Below, in pieces: positions 1 through 8,219 of a stretch of DNA of 64,000 nucleotides. The notes below the pieces were generated by a model. That model ran no database searches. It saw nothing but the letters and a program-made list of their open reading frames with translations, and was not told where the DNA came from. The translations under genes were made by a program, and so were the position numbers. The stretch spans positions 248,001-312,000 of the forward strand of contig NZ_JAOEGB010000002.1 in assembly GCF_025420585.1 (NCBI RefSeq), in the 5' to 3' direction. The stretch's first letter is position 1. Each line of letters begins with the position of its first letter. This stretch comes from Planotetraspora sp. A-T 1434 (GTDB lineage: Bacteria > Actinomycetota > Actinomycetes > Streptosporangiales > Streptosporangiaceae).

Positions 1-904
1 TCCGGGCCAGCTCGGCCGCCGCCTTCGGCACCTCGCGCGCCAGCAGCCGCGACGCGGCGGCCGCCGGGACCGCGAGGACGACGGCGTCGGCCTCGATGAC
101 CTCCTCGTCCCTGGTCGGGCCGGTGACCAGCCGCCAGCCGTCCGCCGTACGGGCGAGCTCGCGGACCATCACGCCGGTCCGGAGCTCCGCGCCGGAGGCC
201 TTCGCGACCGCGTGCGGCAGGCCGCCCAGGCCGTTCCTGAGGGTGGTGAAGACCGGCCCGGCGTCCTTGGGCGCCTCCTCGACGATCGCCCTGGCCGCCC
301 GCAGCAGCGACCGCTCGGTGCGGGCGGCGGCGGCGACCCGCGGCATGGTCGCCTCGAGGGAGAGCATGTCGGAACGGCCCGCGTAGATCCCGCCCAGCAG
401 CGGCTCGATCATCCGGTCCACGACCTCTCCGCCCACCCGGGCGCGGATGTAGGCCGCGACCGACACGTCCGTGGTCACGAGCGTCGGGGGAAGGATCTCG
501 TCGAGCGGCACCCGGGCGAGGCCGCCCGGCGACAGGATGCCCGACCTCGCGAGCGCGAGCAGGTCCGAGGGGACGCCCATCACCTGGCCCTTGGGCAGGC
601 CGCGCAGCGAGCCCCTGGACAGGATCGCGGCCTGGGTCGTCCCCGGGTCCACCAGCGTGTCGCCCAGGCCGGCCAGCCGCGCCAGCTCCTTGCCCTCGGG
701 GCGCCGCGCCAGCATGGCCTCGGCGCCCGCGTCGACCTCGACGCCGGCGACCTCGGAGGCGTGCAGCTTGCCGCCGATCCGCGAGGCGCCGTCGAGTACG
801 GTGATCTTCAGGCGAACGTCGCCGCGGCTCAGGTGCAAGGCGGCGGTCACACCGGCGATGCCGGCCCCCACGACCACCACATGACGATCACGAGTCCCGT
901 CCAT
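1..904 (-). CDS. hemY: Protoporphyrinogen/coproporphyrinogen oxidase, 3' end outside window
   Basis: FAD-dependent oxidase of haem synthesis; in actinobacteria this family is known to act mainly on coproporphyrinogen III (CgoX role). About 301 N-terminal residues are visible of a family usually near 470. The ATG at 904 opens a protein whose residues 9-18 (VVVVGAGIAG) are the dinucleotide-binding beta-alpha-beta turn, followed by an IGGK segment typical of the FAD site and by the family's VDAGAEAMLARRPEG region. It is followed downstream of the start, on the other side, by a divergent DUF4349 gene, and the next haem gene, hemE, lies on the same strand 1.4 kb away. The C-terminal part lies beyond position 1. 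Confidence 0.9.
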   Translation of the reverse strand, partial: MDGTRDRHVVVVGAGIAGVTAALHLSRGDVRLKITVLDGASRIGGKLHASEVAGVEVDAGAEAMLARRPEGKELARLAGLGDTLVDPGTTQAAILSRGSLRGLPKGQVMGVPSDLLALARSGILSPGGLARVPLDEILPPTLVTTDVSVAAYIRARVGGEVVDRMIEPLLGGIYAGRSDMLSLEATMPRVAAAARTERSLLRAARAIVEEAPKDAGPVFTTLRNGLGGLPHAVAKASGAELRTGVMVRELARTADGWRLVTGPTRDEEVIEADAVVLAVPAAAASRLLAREVPKAAAELAR

Positions 905-1087
905 ACGAGAAAGCTACCCGCCCGGGGCGCCGGGCCTCCCACCGCCGTGACGTCTCGCGCGGCACACCGGCACAGCCGCCGCACCCCTCGCGCGTCCGGA
1001 GGCGGCGCCGCAGGACCGCGATGGACCCGTGACGTCATCGTGACGGCCGCCGCCAAACCCGCGTCCCCGGCGCTCCGTCTTAAGGGC

Positions 1088-2191
1088 ATGACACGATTCC
1101 GGTACGGAATGGCGGCCCTGGCCGCGGTGGCGTTCATGATTTCCGGGTGCGGCGGCGGCGGGGAGTCGTCGATGTCCGACAGCGGCGGGACGGCCCGGAG
1201 CGTGGCCGCTCCCGTGGCGCCCGCGGCGGGGGGCACAGAGGGGGCCGGGGTAAGGTCCTACGCCAAGCGGGAGCCGGCCCCCCTGGCCGAGGACGCGCGG
1301 GCGGGGGCGGACACCACGCGTGACCAGGCCCCGCTGAAGATGGAGCCGGTCGATCGGTCGATCGTCTACACGGCCGAGCTGACGGTCCGGGCCACAGACG
1401 TGGCGGCCGCGGCGGACAAGGCCAAGCAGCTGGTGACGACCGCCGGGGGCTACGTCGCGGAGGAGAAGAGCGACTCCTACTCCCGCCGCGACGAGGCGGT
1501 CATCACCTTCAAGATCCCGCCGGCCCGCTACCAGGACGTCCTGGCTCAGCTCGGCCGCGACCTCGGCAAGCGGGAATCGCTGCACCAGGGCGCGCAGGAC
1601 GTCACCGAGGAGGTGGCCGACGTGGACAGCCGGGTGCGGTCGGCCAAGTCCACTCTCGACCAGTTCCGCACGCTGCTCTCCAAGGCGGGCAAGATCGGCG
1701 AGATCCTGGAGATCGAGCGGGAGATCTCCAGCCGCGAGGCCGACCTGGAGGCGCTCCAGGCCAGGCAGAAGGCCCTCGCCGCGCAGACCGGCATGGCGAC
1801 CGTCACCCTCACCCTCGCCGGTCCGGCGGCCGCGCCCGCGAAGCCCAAGGAGAAGGAGTCGGGCTTCATCTCCGGTCTCAAGGGCGGGTGGAGGGCCCTC
1901 GTGACATCGACCGAGGTCGCGCTGACCGTGCTCGGCGCGCTGCTCCCCTGGCTCGTGATAGTCGCCGTGGTCTGGCTGGTCGTCGCGTTGGTGCTGCGCC
2001 GCGGAAGGCCACGCCGTACGGCCGGAGCGTCACCCGCGCCGTCATCCACGCCGTCGCCCGTCCCGCCGTCACCGCGCCTCGAATCCCGTACGGCGGAGCC
2101 GGCTCACTCAGCGGCAGCCCACTCGCCCGGGCGGCAGCCCGGCTCCCCAACGCCGGAACAGCAGGAGCCGCACGAGCACGGGCGGGAGTAG
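1088..2191 (+). CDS. DUF4349 membrane-anchored lipoprotein
   Basis: Protein of 367 residues. The start at 1088 gives a signal peptide with lipobox ISGC (residues 18-21), followed by a Gly/Ser/Ala-rich linker. The DUF4349 core (about residues 95-270) has the family's pattern of a beta segment (SIVYTAELTVRATD), the TTAGGYVAEE stretch and a coiled-coil region with EILEIEREISSREADLEAL. One transmembrane helix near residues 285-310 precedes a basic, Pro/Ser-rich tail. It is probably an envelope protein anchored by lipid and helix; its function is unknown. A longer upstream reading frame exists but lacks a signal peptide and overlaps hemY antisense, so it was not used. Confidence 0.82.
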   Translation: MTRFRYGMAALAAVAFMISGCGGGGESSMSDSGGTARSVAAPVAPAAGGTEGAGVRSYAKREPAPLAEDARAGADTTRDQAPLKMEPVDRSIVYTAELTVRATDVAAAADKAKQLVTTAGGYVAEEKSDSYSRRDEAVITFKIPPARYQDVLAQLGRDLGKRESLHQGAQDVTEEVADVDSRVRSAKSTLDQFRTLLSKAGKIGEILEIEREISSREADLEALQARQKALAAQTGMATVTLTLAGPAAAPAKPKEKESGFISGLKGGWRALVTSTEVALTVLGALLPWLVIVAVVWLVVALVLRRGRPRRTAGASPAPSSTPSPVPPSPRLESRTAEPAHSAAAHSPGRQPGSPTPEQQEPHEHGRE

Positions 2192-2260
2192 GCGGCGGTC
2201 CCGGAGCCTCAAGGGCTCCGCCGGCCGAGCGGTGACCGCTGCTCAACACGCGGCGGCCGG

Positions 2261-2370
2261 CCGGGCCGCGCGCCATCCAGACGCGGCGCGCCGGGCCGCG
2301 CGCCATCCAGACGCGGCGCGCCGGGCCGCGCGCCATCCAGACGCGCCGGGCCGGGCCGCGCACCGCTCAG
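2261..2370. repeat. 30-bp tandem repeat at the 3' end of hemE
   Basis: A 30-bp unit beginning CCGGGCCGCGCGCCATCCAG occurs at 2261-2290, 2291-2320 and, with changes in the last bases, 2321-2350; a partial fourth unit starts at 2351 and runs into the hemE stop codon (2367-2369). It fills the gap between the convergent DUF4349 and hemE genes. Being unspaced and GC-rich, it looks like a minisatellite. Confidence 0.85.
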
Positions 2371-3416
2371 CGGACCGAGATCTCGTGGACGAGGTCGGTG
2401 AGCCGGGCGAGCTGGTCCGGGTCGGTGGACGGGAGCACGCCGTGTCCGAGGTTGAACACGTGTCCCTCCGCCACCCGGCCGCGCTCCAGGACGTCGCGGG
2501 CCCGCTCGCCGACGACCTCCCAGGGGGCGAGGAGGATCGCGGGGTCGAGGTTGCCCTGCAGGGCCTTCCCCGCCCCGACCCGCAGCGCCGCCTCGTCGAG
2601 CGGCACGCGCCAGTCGACGCCGACCACGTCGGCCCCGGCCTCTCCCATCACGCCGAGCAACTCGCCCGTCCCGACCCCGAAGTGAATGCGGGGCACGCCG
2701 AGATCCGCCAGGCCCGCGAAGATCGCGCGGGTGTGCGGCAGCACATAGGTCCGGTAGTCGGCGGGGGCGACCGCGCCGACCCAGGAGTCGAAGAGCTGGA
2801 CGGCCGAGGCGCCCGCGGTGGCCTGCACGCGGAGGAAGCCCAGGGTGATGGCGGTCAGCCGCTCCATGAGCTCGTGCCACAGATCGGGCTCGCCGTACAT
2901 CATGGCCTTCGTGCGGTCGTGGTTCTTCGAGGGGCCGCCCTCGATGAGGTACGACGCCAGCGTGAAGGGACCGCCCGCGAAGCCGATGAGCGGGGTCCCG
3001 TCGAGCTCCTTGACGAGCGCCTGTACAGCCTCCGTGACGTACGGCACATCGGTCGGCTCAAGGGGGCGCAGGGCGGCGACGGCGGCGTGGTCCCGGATCG
3101 GGGATCCCACGACCGGCCCGACTCCCGGCTTGATGTCCAGATCGACCCCGATGGCCTTCAGCGGGACGACGATGTCGCTGAAGAAGATCGCCGCGTCCGT
3201 GCCGTACCTGCGGACCGGCTGCATGGTGATCTCCACCACGAGGTCCGGCGTGGCGCAGGCGGTGAGCATGGGGATGCCCTCGCGCAACCGGCGGTACTCG
3301 GGCAGCGACCGGCCGGCCTGGCGCATGTACCAGACCGGCGTGTGCGGAACGGGCTCGCGCCGGCAGGCGCGGAGAAAGGCGGAGTCTGCCAGAGAGTCGG
3401 CCAGCTGGGGATTCAC
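2367..3416 (-). CDS. hemE: Uroporphyrinogen decarboxylase
   Basis: Decarboxylates the four acetate side chains of uroporphyrinogen III to give coproporphyrinogen III; cytoplasmic. Both family signatures are present: [16 protein letters not shown] near residue 20 and [17 protein letters not shown] near residue 140, as well as [13 protein letters not shown]. The GTG at 3416 gives 349 residues, the usual family length, and begins [19 protein letters not shown]. The frame stays open upstream to 3566, but that extension has no family similarity. The stop lies inside a tandem repeat. A consensus CRP-type palindrome lies about 160 bp upstream. Confidence 0.93.
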   Translation of the reverse strand: MNPQLADSLADSAFLRACRREPVPHTPVWYMRQAGRSLPEYRRLREGIPMLTACATPDLVVEITMQPVRRYGTDAAIFFSDIVVPLKAIGVDLDIKPGVGPVVGSPIRDHAAVAALRPLEPTDVPYVTEAVQALVKELDGTPLIGFAGGPFTLASYLIEGGPSKNHDRTKAMMYGEPDLWHELMERLTAITLGFLRVQATAGASAVQLFDSWVGAVAPADYRTYVLPHTRAIFAGLADLGVPRIHFGVGTGELLGVMGEAGADVVGVDWRVPLDEAALRVGAGKALQGNLDPAILLAPWEVVGERARDVLERGRVAEGHVFNLGHGVLPSTDPDQLARLTDLVHEISVR

Positions 3417-3749
3417 TCTCCAAGCGTCCCACGTCGGCACACCGGCCGGGCCCCCAACCCACCAGTCTCGGCGGCCATCGGGACGGACCATGGGCGGACG
3501 CGGCACGCCACGCCGCCCGTGTCGTGCGGCACGGACGGTGTCAATGATCGGTATGGTGATTCCCACCCCGTCGTGTGAGTCATTTCACAACTCGGCAAAG
3601 TGTTCGTTATGCGGCCATCCGGCATCCATTCCAATACCACTTTCGAGACACGCCGAGCGCGTTGCGGGGAAATGTCGGCGGGACGTGCCAACGTCGGATC
3701 AGTCCCGAGCGACCGACACGACCGTGGATCCGACGAGAGGCCCGGAGCG
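3417..3749. other. Divergent intergenic region, hemE / small ORF
   Basis: A 333-bp non-coding stretch between divergent genes. It is less GC-rich around 3560-3620 and contains the CRP-type palindrome at 3574-3589. No convincing gene was found, although frames from hemE and from the small plus-strand gene stay open into it. Confidence 0.6.
3574..3589. promoter_or_regulatory. CRP/FNR-type site TGTGA-N6-TCACA
   Basis: The sequence TGTGAGTCATTTCACA is an exact match to the TGTGA-N6-TCACA consensus of CRP-family regulators. It lies between hemE (start 3416) and the plus-strand genes starting at 3750 and 3987, so it could act on either side. Regulation is inferred only from the motif. Confidence 0.5.
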
Positions 3750-3917
3750 ATGACTTCGATGTGGAGTTCCCCCGAACGCCGCACTGAGCACTGTGCCGGC
3801 TGCGACTCCGAACAGATGTTCGAGCAGCCGCGCGCCATGGCCGGCCACGGCGTGCGTCCGGAACCGGTGTTGACGGTCGGCGGGCGCGCCCCGCTAGTTG
3901 CGATGGTTACGGCTTGA
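3750..3917 (+). CDS. Small CxxC protein, hypothetical
   Basis: Reading frame of 55 codons with ATG at 3750, preceded by a GAGAGG...GGAGCG stretch that could serve as ribosome site. The product begins MTSMWSSPERRTEHCAGCDSE, with one CxxC pair and no second pair, so a lone zinc knuckle is not complete. No family recognised. It sits 69 bp upstream of the DUF3000 gene and could be co-transcribed with it. It may be spurious. Confidence 0.3.
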   Translation: MTSMWSSPERRTEHCAGCDSEQMFEQPRAMAGHGVRPEPVLTVGGRAPLVAMVTA

Positions 3918-3986
3918 CGACTACCGATGCCCCCCACAGCCACCCCCCTGCTTCGCGCTATCCCGAATCCGACCTACTCTTCGGTC

Positions 3987-4583
3987 ATGACCCTCGGTGA
4001 ACCGCCGGCGCCTCCCGCCGCCTTCCGGCGCGCGCTGGAGACGTTGCGCCCCGCCCAGGTCAGGCCGGAGATCGAGCTGGAGGACATCCCGGCGCCGCAG
4101 CGGCTCGCGCCCTATTCCGGGGCGGTCGGAGCCTCCGTCTACCGCGACGACGACGAGCTCGCCGTCGGCCGCCTGATCATGCTGTTCGACCCGGACGGCC
4201 AGCGGGGCTGGGAGGGGCCGTTCCGCCTGGTCGCCTACGTCCGCGCCGACATGGAGCCGGAGATCACCTCCGACCCGCTGCTCGGACCGGTCGCCTGGAG
4301 CTGGCTCACCGAGGCGCTCGACGCGCACGGCGCCACGTACGCCGCCGCCGGCGGCACGGTCACCCGGGCGGTGTCGGAGGGCTTCGGCAACAAGGCCGAG
4401 GATCCCGTCACCACCGAGCTGGAGCTGCGGGCGTCCTGGTCCCCGCTGGACGAGGACCTGTCGCCGCACGTCGCCGCCTGGTGCGACCTGATGTGCATCG
4501 CGGCGGGCATCCCGCCCCTGCCCCCCGACGTCGCGGCGCTGCATCCGCGCCCGGCCCGCCGTGAAGATCCGAAAGTCCCTTAA
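3987..4583 (+). CDS. DUF3000 family protein
   Basis: Soluble protein of 198 residues, no signal peptide or membrane segment. The stretch PPAAFRRALETLRPAQVRPE followed by IPAPQRLAPY is the characteristic start of DUF3000 proteins. I chose the ATG at 3987 because family proteins begin close to this point; an upstream in-frame ATG at 3927 would add 20 residues. It sits between hemE and rnd as its counterparts do in Streptomyces (established synteny), and the rnd start follows 3 bp after its stop, which suggests an operon. The function of the family is not known. Confidence 0.82.
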   Translation: MTLGEPPAPPAAFRRALETLRPAQVRPEIELEDIPAPQRLAPYSGAVGASVYRDDDELAVGRLIMLFDPDGQRGWEGPFRLVAYVRADMEPEITSDPLLGPVAWSWLTEALDAHGATYAAAGGTVTRAVSEGFGNKAEDPVTTELELRASWSPLDEDLSPHVAAWCDLMCIAAGIPPLPPDVAALHPRPARREDPKVP

Positions 4584-4586
4584 CAA

Positions 4587-5810
4587 GTGACCGAACCTGA
4601 AGTCCAGCCCCTGTTGGAGCCACGCGAAGGAATTCCGCCCGTCATCGAGGACCCGGCAGCGCTGACGGCTGCCGTGCAGGCCTTCGCCCGGGGGACCGGG
4701 CCGGTCGCGGTCGACGCCGAGCGCGCCTCCGGCTACCGCTACAGCGGGCGCGCCTACCTGGTGCAGCTCCGCCGCGCGGGAGCGGGGAGCGCGCTCATCG
4801 ACCCGGTGCCCTGCCGCGACCTGACCGCCCTGAACGACGCCCTGGGGGATGCCGAGATCGTCCTCCACGCGGCGACCCAGGACCTGCCGTGCCTGGCCGA
4901 GCTGGGCTTCCGGCCCCGGCGGCTGTTCGACACCGAGCTGGCGGGGCGGCTTCTCGGCTACGAACGGGTCGGGCTCGGGACGATGGTCGAGGTCGTCCTC
5001 GGGCTCCGGCTGGAGAAGGGCCACTCGGCCGCCGACTGGTCGACCCGGCCGCTGCCCGAGGCGTGGCTGCGCTACGCCGCGCTCGACGTGGAGGTGCTGA
5101 TCGAGCTCCGCGACGTCCTCTACGCGGAGCTGGAGGCCACCGGCAAGCTGGAGTGGGCGCTGGAGGAGTTCGCCGCGATCCTGGCGGCCCCGACCGCGCC
5201 GCCGAGGAGCGACCCGTGGCGGCGCACGTCGGGCATCCACCGCGTCCGGACGCTGCGCGGCCTCGCCGTCGTGCGGGAGCTGTGGACGCTGCGTGACGAG
5301 ATCGCCCAGGCCGCCGACCTGGCGCCGGGCCGGGTGCTGCCCGACTCGGCGATCGTGCAGGCCGCTCTGGACCAGCCGCGCACCACCAAGGCGCTCACCG
5401 ACATCGCGCCGTTCACCGGCCGCAGCGCCCGGCGCCACCTGCGGGAATGGCTCTCCGCGGTGACGCGGGCGCGGAGCATGCCCGACGTGGAGCTGCCACA
5501 GCCGGTCGGCCCTGGCGACGGCCCGCCCCCGGCCAACCGGTGGGCCGACCGCGACCCCGTCGCCGCGAAACGGCTCGCCGCCGCGCGGGCGGTGGTGGCC
5601 GCCCTCGCCGACGAGCACCGCATGCCCACGGAGAACCTGCTCCAGCCCGACGCGGTACGGAGGCTCACGTGGGAGCCGCCCGCGGATCTCTCGGAGGAGG
5701 CGATAGCCGTACGGCTGCGCGAGCTCGGGGCGCGGGAATGGCAGATCGCGCTGACCGCGCACCCGATGGCCAAGGCGCTCGAAAGGCTGGAGATCAAGGG
5801 CGAGGTCTGA
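4587..5810 (+). CDS. rnd: Ribonuclease D-type 3'-5' exoribonuclease
   Basis: Protein of 407 residues with GTG start 3 bp after the DUF3000 stop. The DEDDy exonuclease domain spans about residues 20-200: D43 and E45 in VDAERASGY, D99 in HAATQDLPCL, and Y163/D167 in YAALDVEV. An HRDC domain follows (about 220-300), as in RNase D. It trims 3' ends of structured RNAs such as tRNA precursors with two metal ions. The C-terminal about 90 residues resemble the extra domain of actinobacterial RNase D proteins. Confidence 0.9.
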   Translation: MTEPEVQPLLEPREGIPPVIEDPAALTAAVQAFARGTGPVAVDAERASGYRYSGRAYLVQLRRAGAGSALIDPVPCRDLTALNDALGDAEIVLHAATQDLPCLAELGFRPRRLFDTELAGRLLGYERVGLGTMVEVVLGLRLEKGHSAADWSTRPLPEAWLRYAALDVEVLIELRDVLYAELEATGKLEWALEEFAAILAAPTAPPRSDPWRRTSGIHRVRTLRGLAVVRELWTLRDEIAQAADLAPGRVLPDSAIVQAALDQPRTTKALTDIAPFTGRSARRHLREWLSAVTRARSMPDVELPQPVGPGDGPPPANRWADRDPVAAKRLAAARAVVAALADEHRMPTENLLQPDAVRRLTWEPPADLSEEAIAVRLRELGAREWQIALTAHPMAKALERLEIKGEV

Positions 5811-5855
5811 CATCTCTGCCTTGTCATGGCGATCGCGGCGTGGCTATCCTTTTCG

Positions 5856-5869
5856 GGAAAGCGCTTTCC
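5856..5869. promoter_or_regulatory. LacI-family operator upstream of the sugar operon
   Basis: GGAAAGCGCTTTCC is a perfect 14-bp palindrome with the central CG typical of LacI-family operators. It ends 23 bp before the first gene of the operon. A near-identical site (GGAAAGCGGTTTCC) precedes the lacI-type gene at the other end of the cluster, which argues that this regulator binds both. Confidence 0.75.
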
Positions 5870-5892
5870 TACAGCGATGAGGAGTGCTCCGG

Positions 5893-7038
5893 ATGAGCGA
5901 CCGCGTTGTCGGCGTCGTGATGAACGGCGTCACCGGGCGGATGGGGTATCGCCAGCACCTCGTCCGTTCCGTTCTGGCCATCAACGAGCAGGGCGGGGTG
6001 ACGCTCTCCGACGGCAGCCGCGTGAGCCTCCGGCCCGTCCTCGTCGGCCGCGACCTTCGCAGGGTCGGCGACGTCGCCGACCGCCACGGCATCGCCGACT
6101 ACACCACGGACCTGGACGACGCCCTGGCCGACCCGGACAACACGATCTACTTCGACGCCCAGGTGACCCAGGCCAGGGTCGCGGCGACTCTCAAGGCAAT
6201 CGAGCTGGGCAGGCACGTCTACACCGAGAAGCCCACCGCCGAGACGGTCGCCGACGCCGTACGGCTGGCCGAGGCCGCCGCCGAGGCCGGGGTGAAGAAC
6301 GGCGTCGTGCAGGACAAGCTGTACCTGCAGGGACTGCTAAAGCTCAAGCGCCTGATCGACGGCGGGTTCTTCGGCCGGATCCTGTCGGTGCGCGGCGAGT
6401 TCGGCTACTGGGTGTTCGAGGGCGACTGGCAGCCGGCGCAGCGCCCGTCGTGGAACTACCGGGTCGAGGACGGTGGCGGCATCGTGCTGGACATGTTCCC
6501 GCACTGGGCCTACGTCCTGGAGAACCTGTTCGGCCGGGTCGAGTCGGTGTACGCGCACGTCTCCACCCACATCCCCGAGCGGTGGGACGAGCGCGGCCAG
6601 GTCTATAAGGCGACCGCCGACGACGCGGCCTACGGCGTCTTCGAGATCGAGGGCGGCGTCGTGGCGCAGATCAACTCCTCTTGGACGGTCCGCGTCAACC
6701 GTGACGAGCTGGTCGAGTTCCAGGTGGACGGCACACATGGCAGTGCGGTCGCCGGGCTGCGCAACTGCAGGATCCAGCACCGGGGCAGCACGCCGAGGCC
6801 GATCTGGAACCCCGACGTCCCGGTCACCGAGTCGTTCCGCGACCAGTGGCAGGAGGTGCCGGACAACACCGAGTTCGAGAACGGCTTCAAGTTCCAGTGG
6901 GAGATGTTCATCCGGCACGTCCTGGAGGACGCCCCGTTCCCGCACACCTTCGCCGCGGGCGCCCGTGGCGTGCAACTGGCCGAGCTGGCTCTGCGCTCCC
7001 ACGCCGAGGGGCGCCGCCTCCCGGTGGAGGAGCTGTGA
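5893..7038 (+). CDS. Gfo/Idh/MocA family oxidoreductase
   Basis: NAD(P)-dependent sugar or cyclitol dehydrogenase family, 381 residues. The ATG at 5893 has GAGGAG 8 bp upstream. The N-terminal Rossmann fold carries MNGVTGRMGYRQH in place of the standard GxGxxG. The EKPTAETVADAV segment is the family's EKP motif, with the catalytic-lysine position, and the C-terminal domain has GGGIVLDMFPHWAYVLENLFG. First gene of a three-gene operon whose next start overlaps its stop by GTGA. The LacI-type operator upstream implies induction by a sugar-like compound. The exact substrate cannot be read from the sequence. Confidence 0.85.
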   Translation: MSDRVVGVVMNGVTGRMGYRQHLVRSVLAINEQGGVTLSDGSRVSLRPVLVGRDLRRVGDVADRHGIADYTTDLDDALADPDNTIYFDAQVTQARVAATLKAIELGRHVYTEKPTAETVADAVRLAEAAAEAGVKNGVVQDKLYLQGLLKLKRLIDGGFFGRILSVRGEFGYWVFEGDWQPAQRPSWNYRVEDGGGIVLDMFPHWAYVLENLFGRVESVYAHVSTHIPERWDERGQVYKATADDAAYGVFEIEGGVVAQINSSWTVRVNRDELVEFQVDGTHGSAVAGLRNCRIQHRGSTPRPIWNPDVPVTESFRDQWQEVPDNTEFENGFKFQWEMFIRHVLEDAPFPHTFAAGARGVQLAELALRSHAEGRRLPVEEL

Positions 7039-8219
7039 CCGGCCTGGAGATCCGGCTGCCGGGGTCGGCCGAGCCGTACCGGCTGCGTGAGCCCGTGACC
7101 TGGGCGCCGCCGCCCGCCGCGCCGTCCTCGCGGGTCGTCTACGCGGCGGCCCACGTGGTCGCGAACGTCCACGGCGAGAACGGCCCCGGTCTGCCCGCCG
7201 ACGTCGACTGGGACGCCACGCTCCGCTTCCGGCGGCACCTGTGGTCGTACGGCCTGCGCGTCGCGGACGCCATGGACACGGCCCAGCGGAACATGGGCCT
7301 CGACTGGGCCGCCACGCGGGAGCTGATCCGGCGCAGCGCCGCCGAGGCCGGCTCACTCGGCGACCCGGCGGAGCTGGTGGCCTGCGGCGCGGGCACCGAC
7401 CACGTGCCGGACGCCGGAACCCTGGACGAGATCGTCGCCGCGTACACCGAGCAGGTCGAGACCGTGCGGACGGCCGGGGCCGGGGTGATCCTGATGGCCA
7501 GCCGCCAGCTCGCCCGCGTCGCGAGGGGCCCGGAGGACTACCACGCGGTGTACGGCAAGCTGCTGGGGCAGGCCGACCGGCCCGTGATCCTGCACTGGCT
7601 GGGCGAGATGTTCGACCCCCAGCTCGCCGGATATTGGGGGTCACGCGACGTGGAGGCGGCCACCGAGTCGTTCCTCGCGCTCATCCGCGACCACGCGCCC
7701 ATGGTGGAGGGCGTCAAGGTGTCGCTGCTGGACGAGGACCACGAGGTGCGGCTCCGCGCGGCGCTCCCCGAGGGCGTCCGGCTGTACACCGGCGACGACT
7801 TCAACTACCCGTCGCTGATCAAGTCGGGCTCGCACGCGCTGCTGGGCATCTTCGACGCGATCGCCCCCGCGGCGGCCGCCGCGCTCCAGGCCCTCGACGA
7901 GGCGGAGTGGGCCGGCGACGAGCCCACCCGGGCGCGGCACCTGACGGCCTACGACGAGATCTTCGCCCCGACGGTGCCGCTGTCCCGGAAGATCTTCGAA
8001 ACCCCGACGTACCACTACAAGACGGGCATCGTCTTCCTCGCGTGGCTCGCCGGGCGCCAGGACGGGTTCGTCATGGTCAACGGCGCCCAGTCGGCGCGCT
8101 CGATCACCCACCTGGCCGAGGTCTTCCGCCTGGCCGACCAGGCGGGCCTGCTTCCCGACCCCGAGCTGGCCGTCCACCGTATGAAGGCTCTCCTGACCAC
8201 CTGTGGTGTCCTGCCATGA
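7035..8219 (+). CDS. DUF993 family protein, DapA-like aldolase fold
   Basis: Protein of 394 residues starting at a GTG that overlaps the previous stop (GTGA). The sequence matches DUF993, usually annotated as a dihydrodipicolinate synthase-like family: VVYAAAHVVANVHGENGPG near the start, HWLGEMFDPQLAGYWGS in the middle, EGVKVSLLD and LYTGDDFNYPSLI further on. EGVKVSLLD is where a Schiff-base lysine would lie in DapA-type TIM barrels. An aldolase or hydratase step on the oxidised product of the neighbouring dehydrogenase is plausible (inference). The next gene overlaps its stop by ATGA, so the genes are translationally coupled. Confidence 0.8.
   Translation: MTGLEIRLPGSAEPYRLREPVTWAPPPAAPSSRVVYAAAHVVANVHGENGPGLPADVDWDATLRFRRHLWSYGLRVADAMDTAQRNMGLDWAATRELIRRSAAEAGSLGDPAELVACGAGTDHVPDAGTLDEIVAAYTEQVETVRTAGAGVILMASRQLARVARGPEDYHAVYGKLLGQADRPVILHWLGEMFDPQLAGYWGSRDVEAATESFLALIRDHAPMVEGVKVSLLDEDHEVRLRAALPEGVRLYTGDDFNYPSLIKSGSHALLGIFDAIAPAAAAALQALDEAEWAGDEPTRARHLTAYDEIFAPTVPLSRKIFETPTYHYKTGIVFLAWLAGRQDGFVMVNGAQSARSITHLAEVFRLADQAGLLPDPELAVHRMKALLTTCGVLP

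Noticed and set aside
2261-2370. CRISPR array
   Set aside because: The 30-bp units are contiguous with no spacers.
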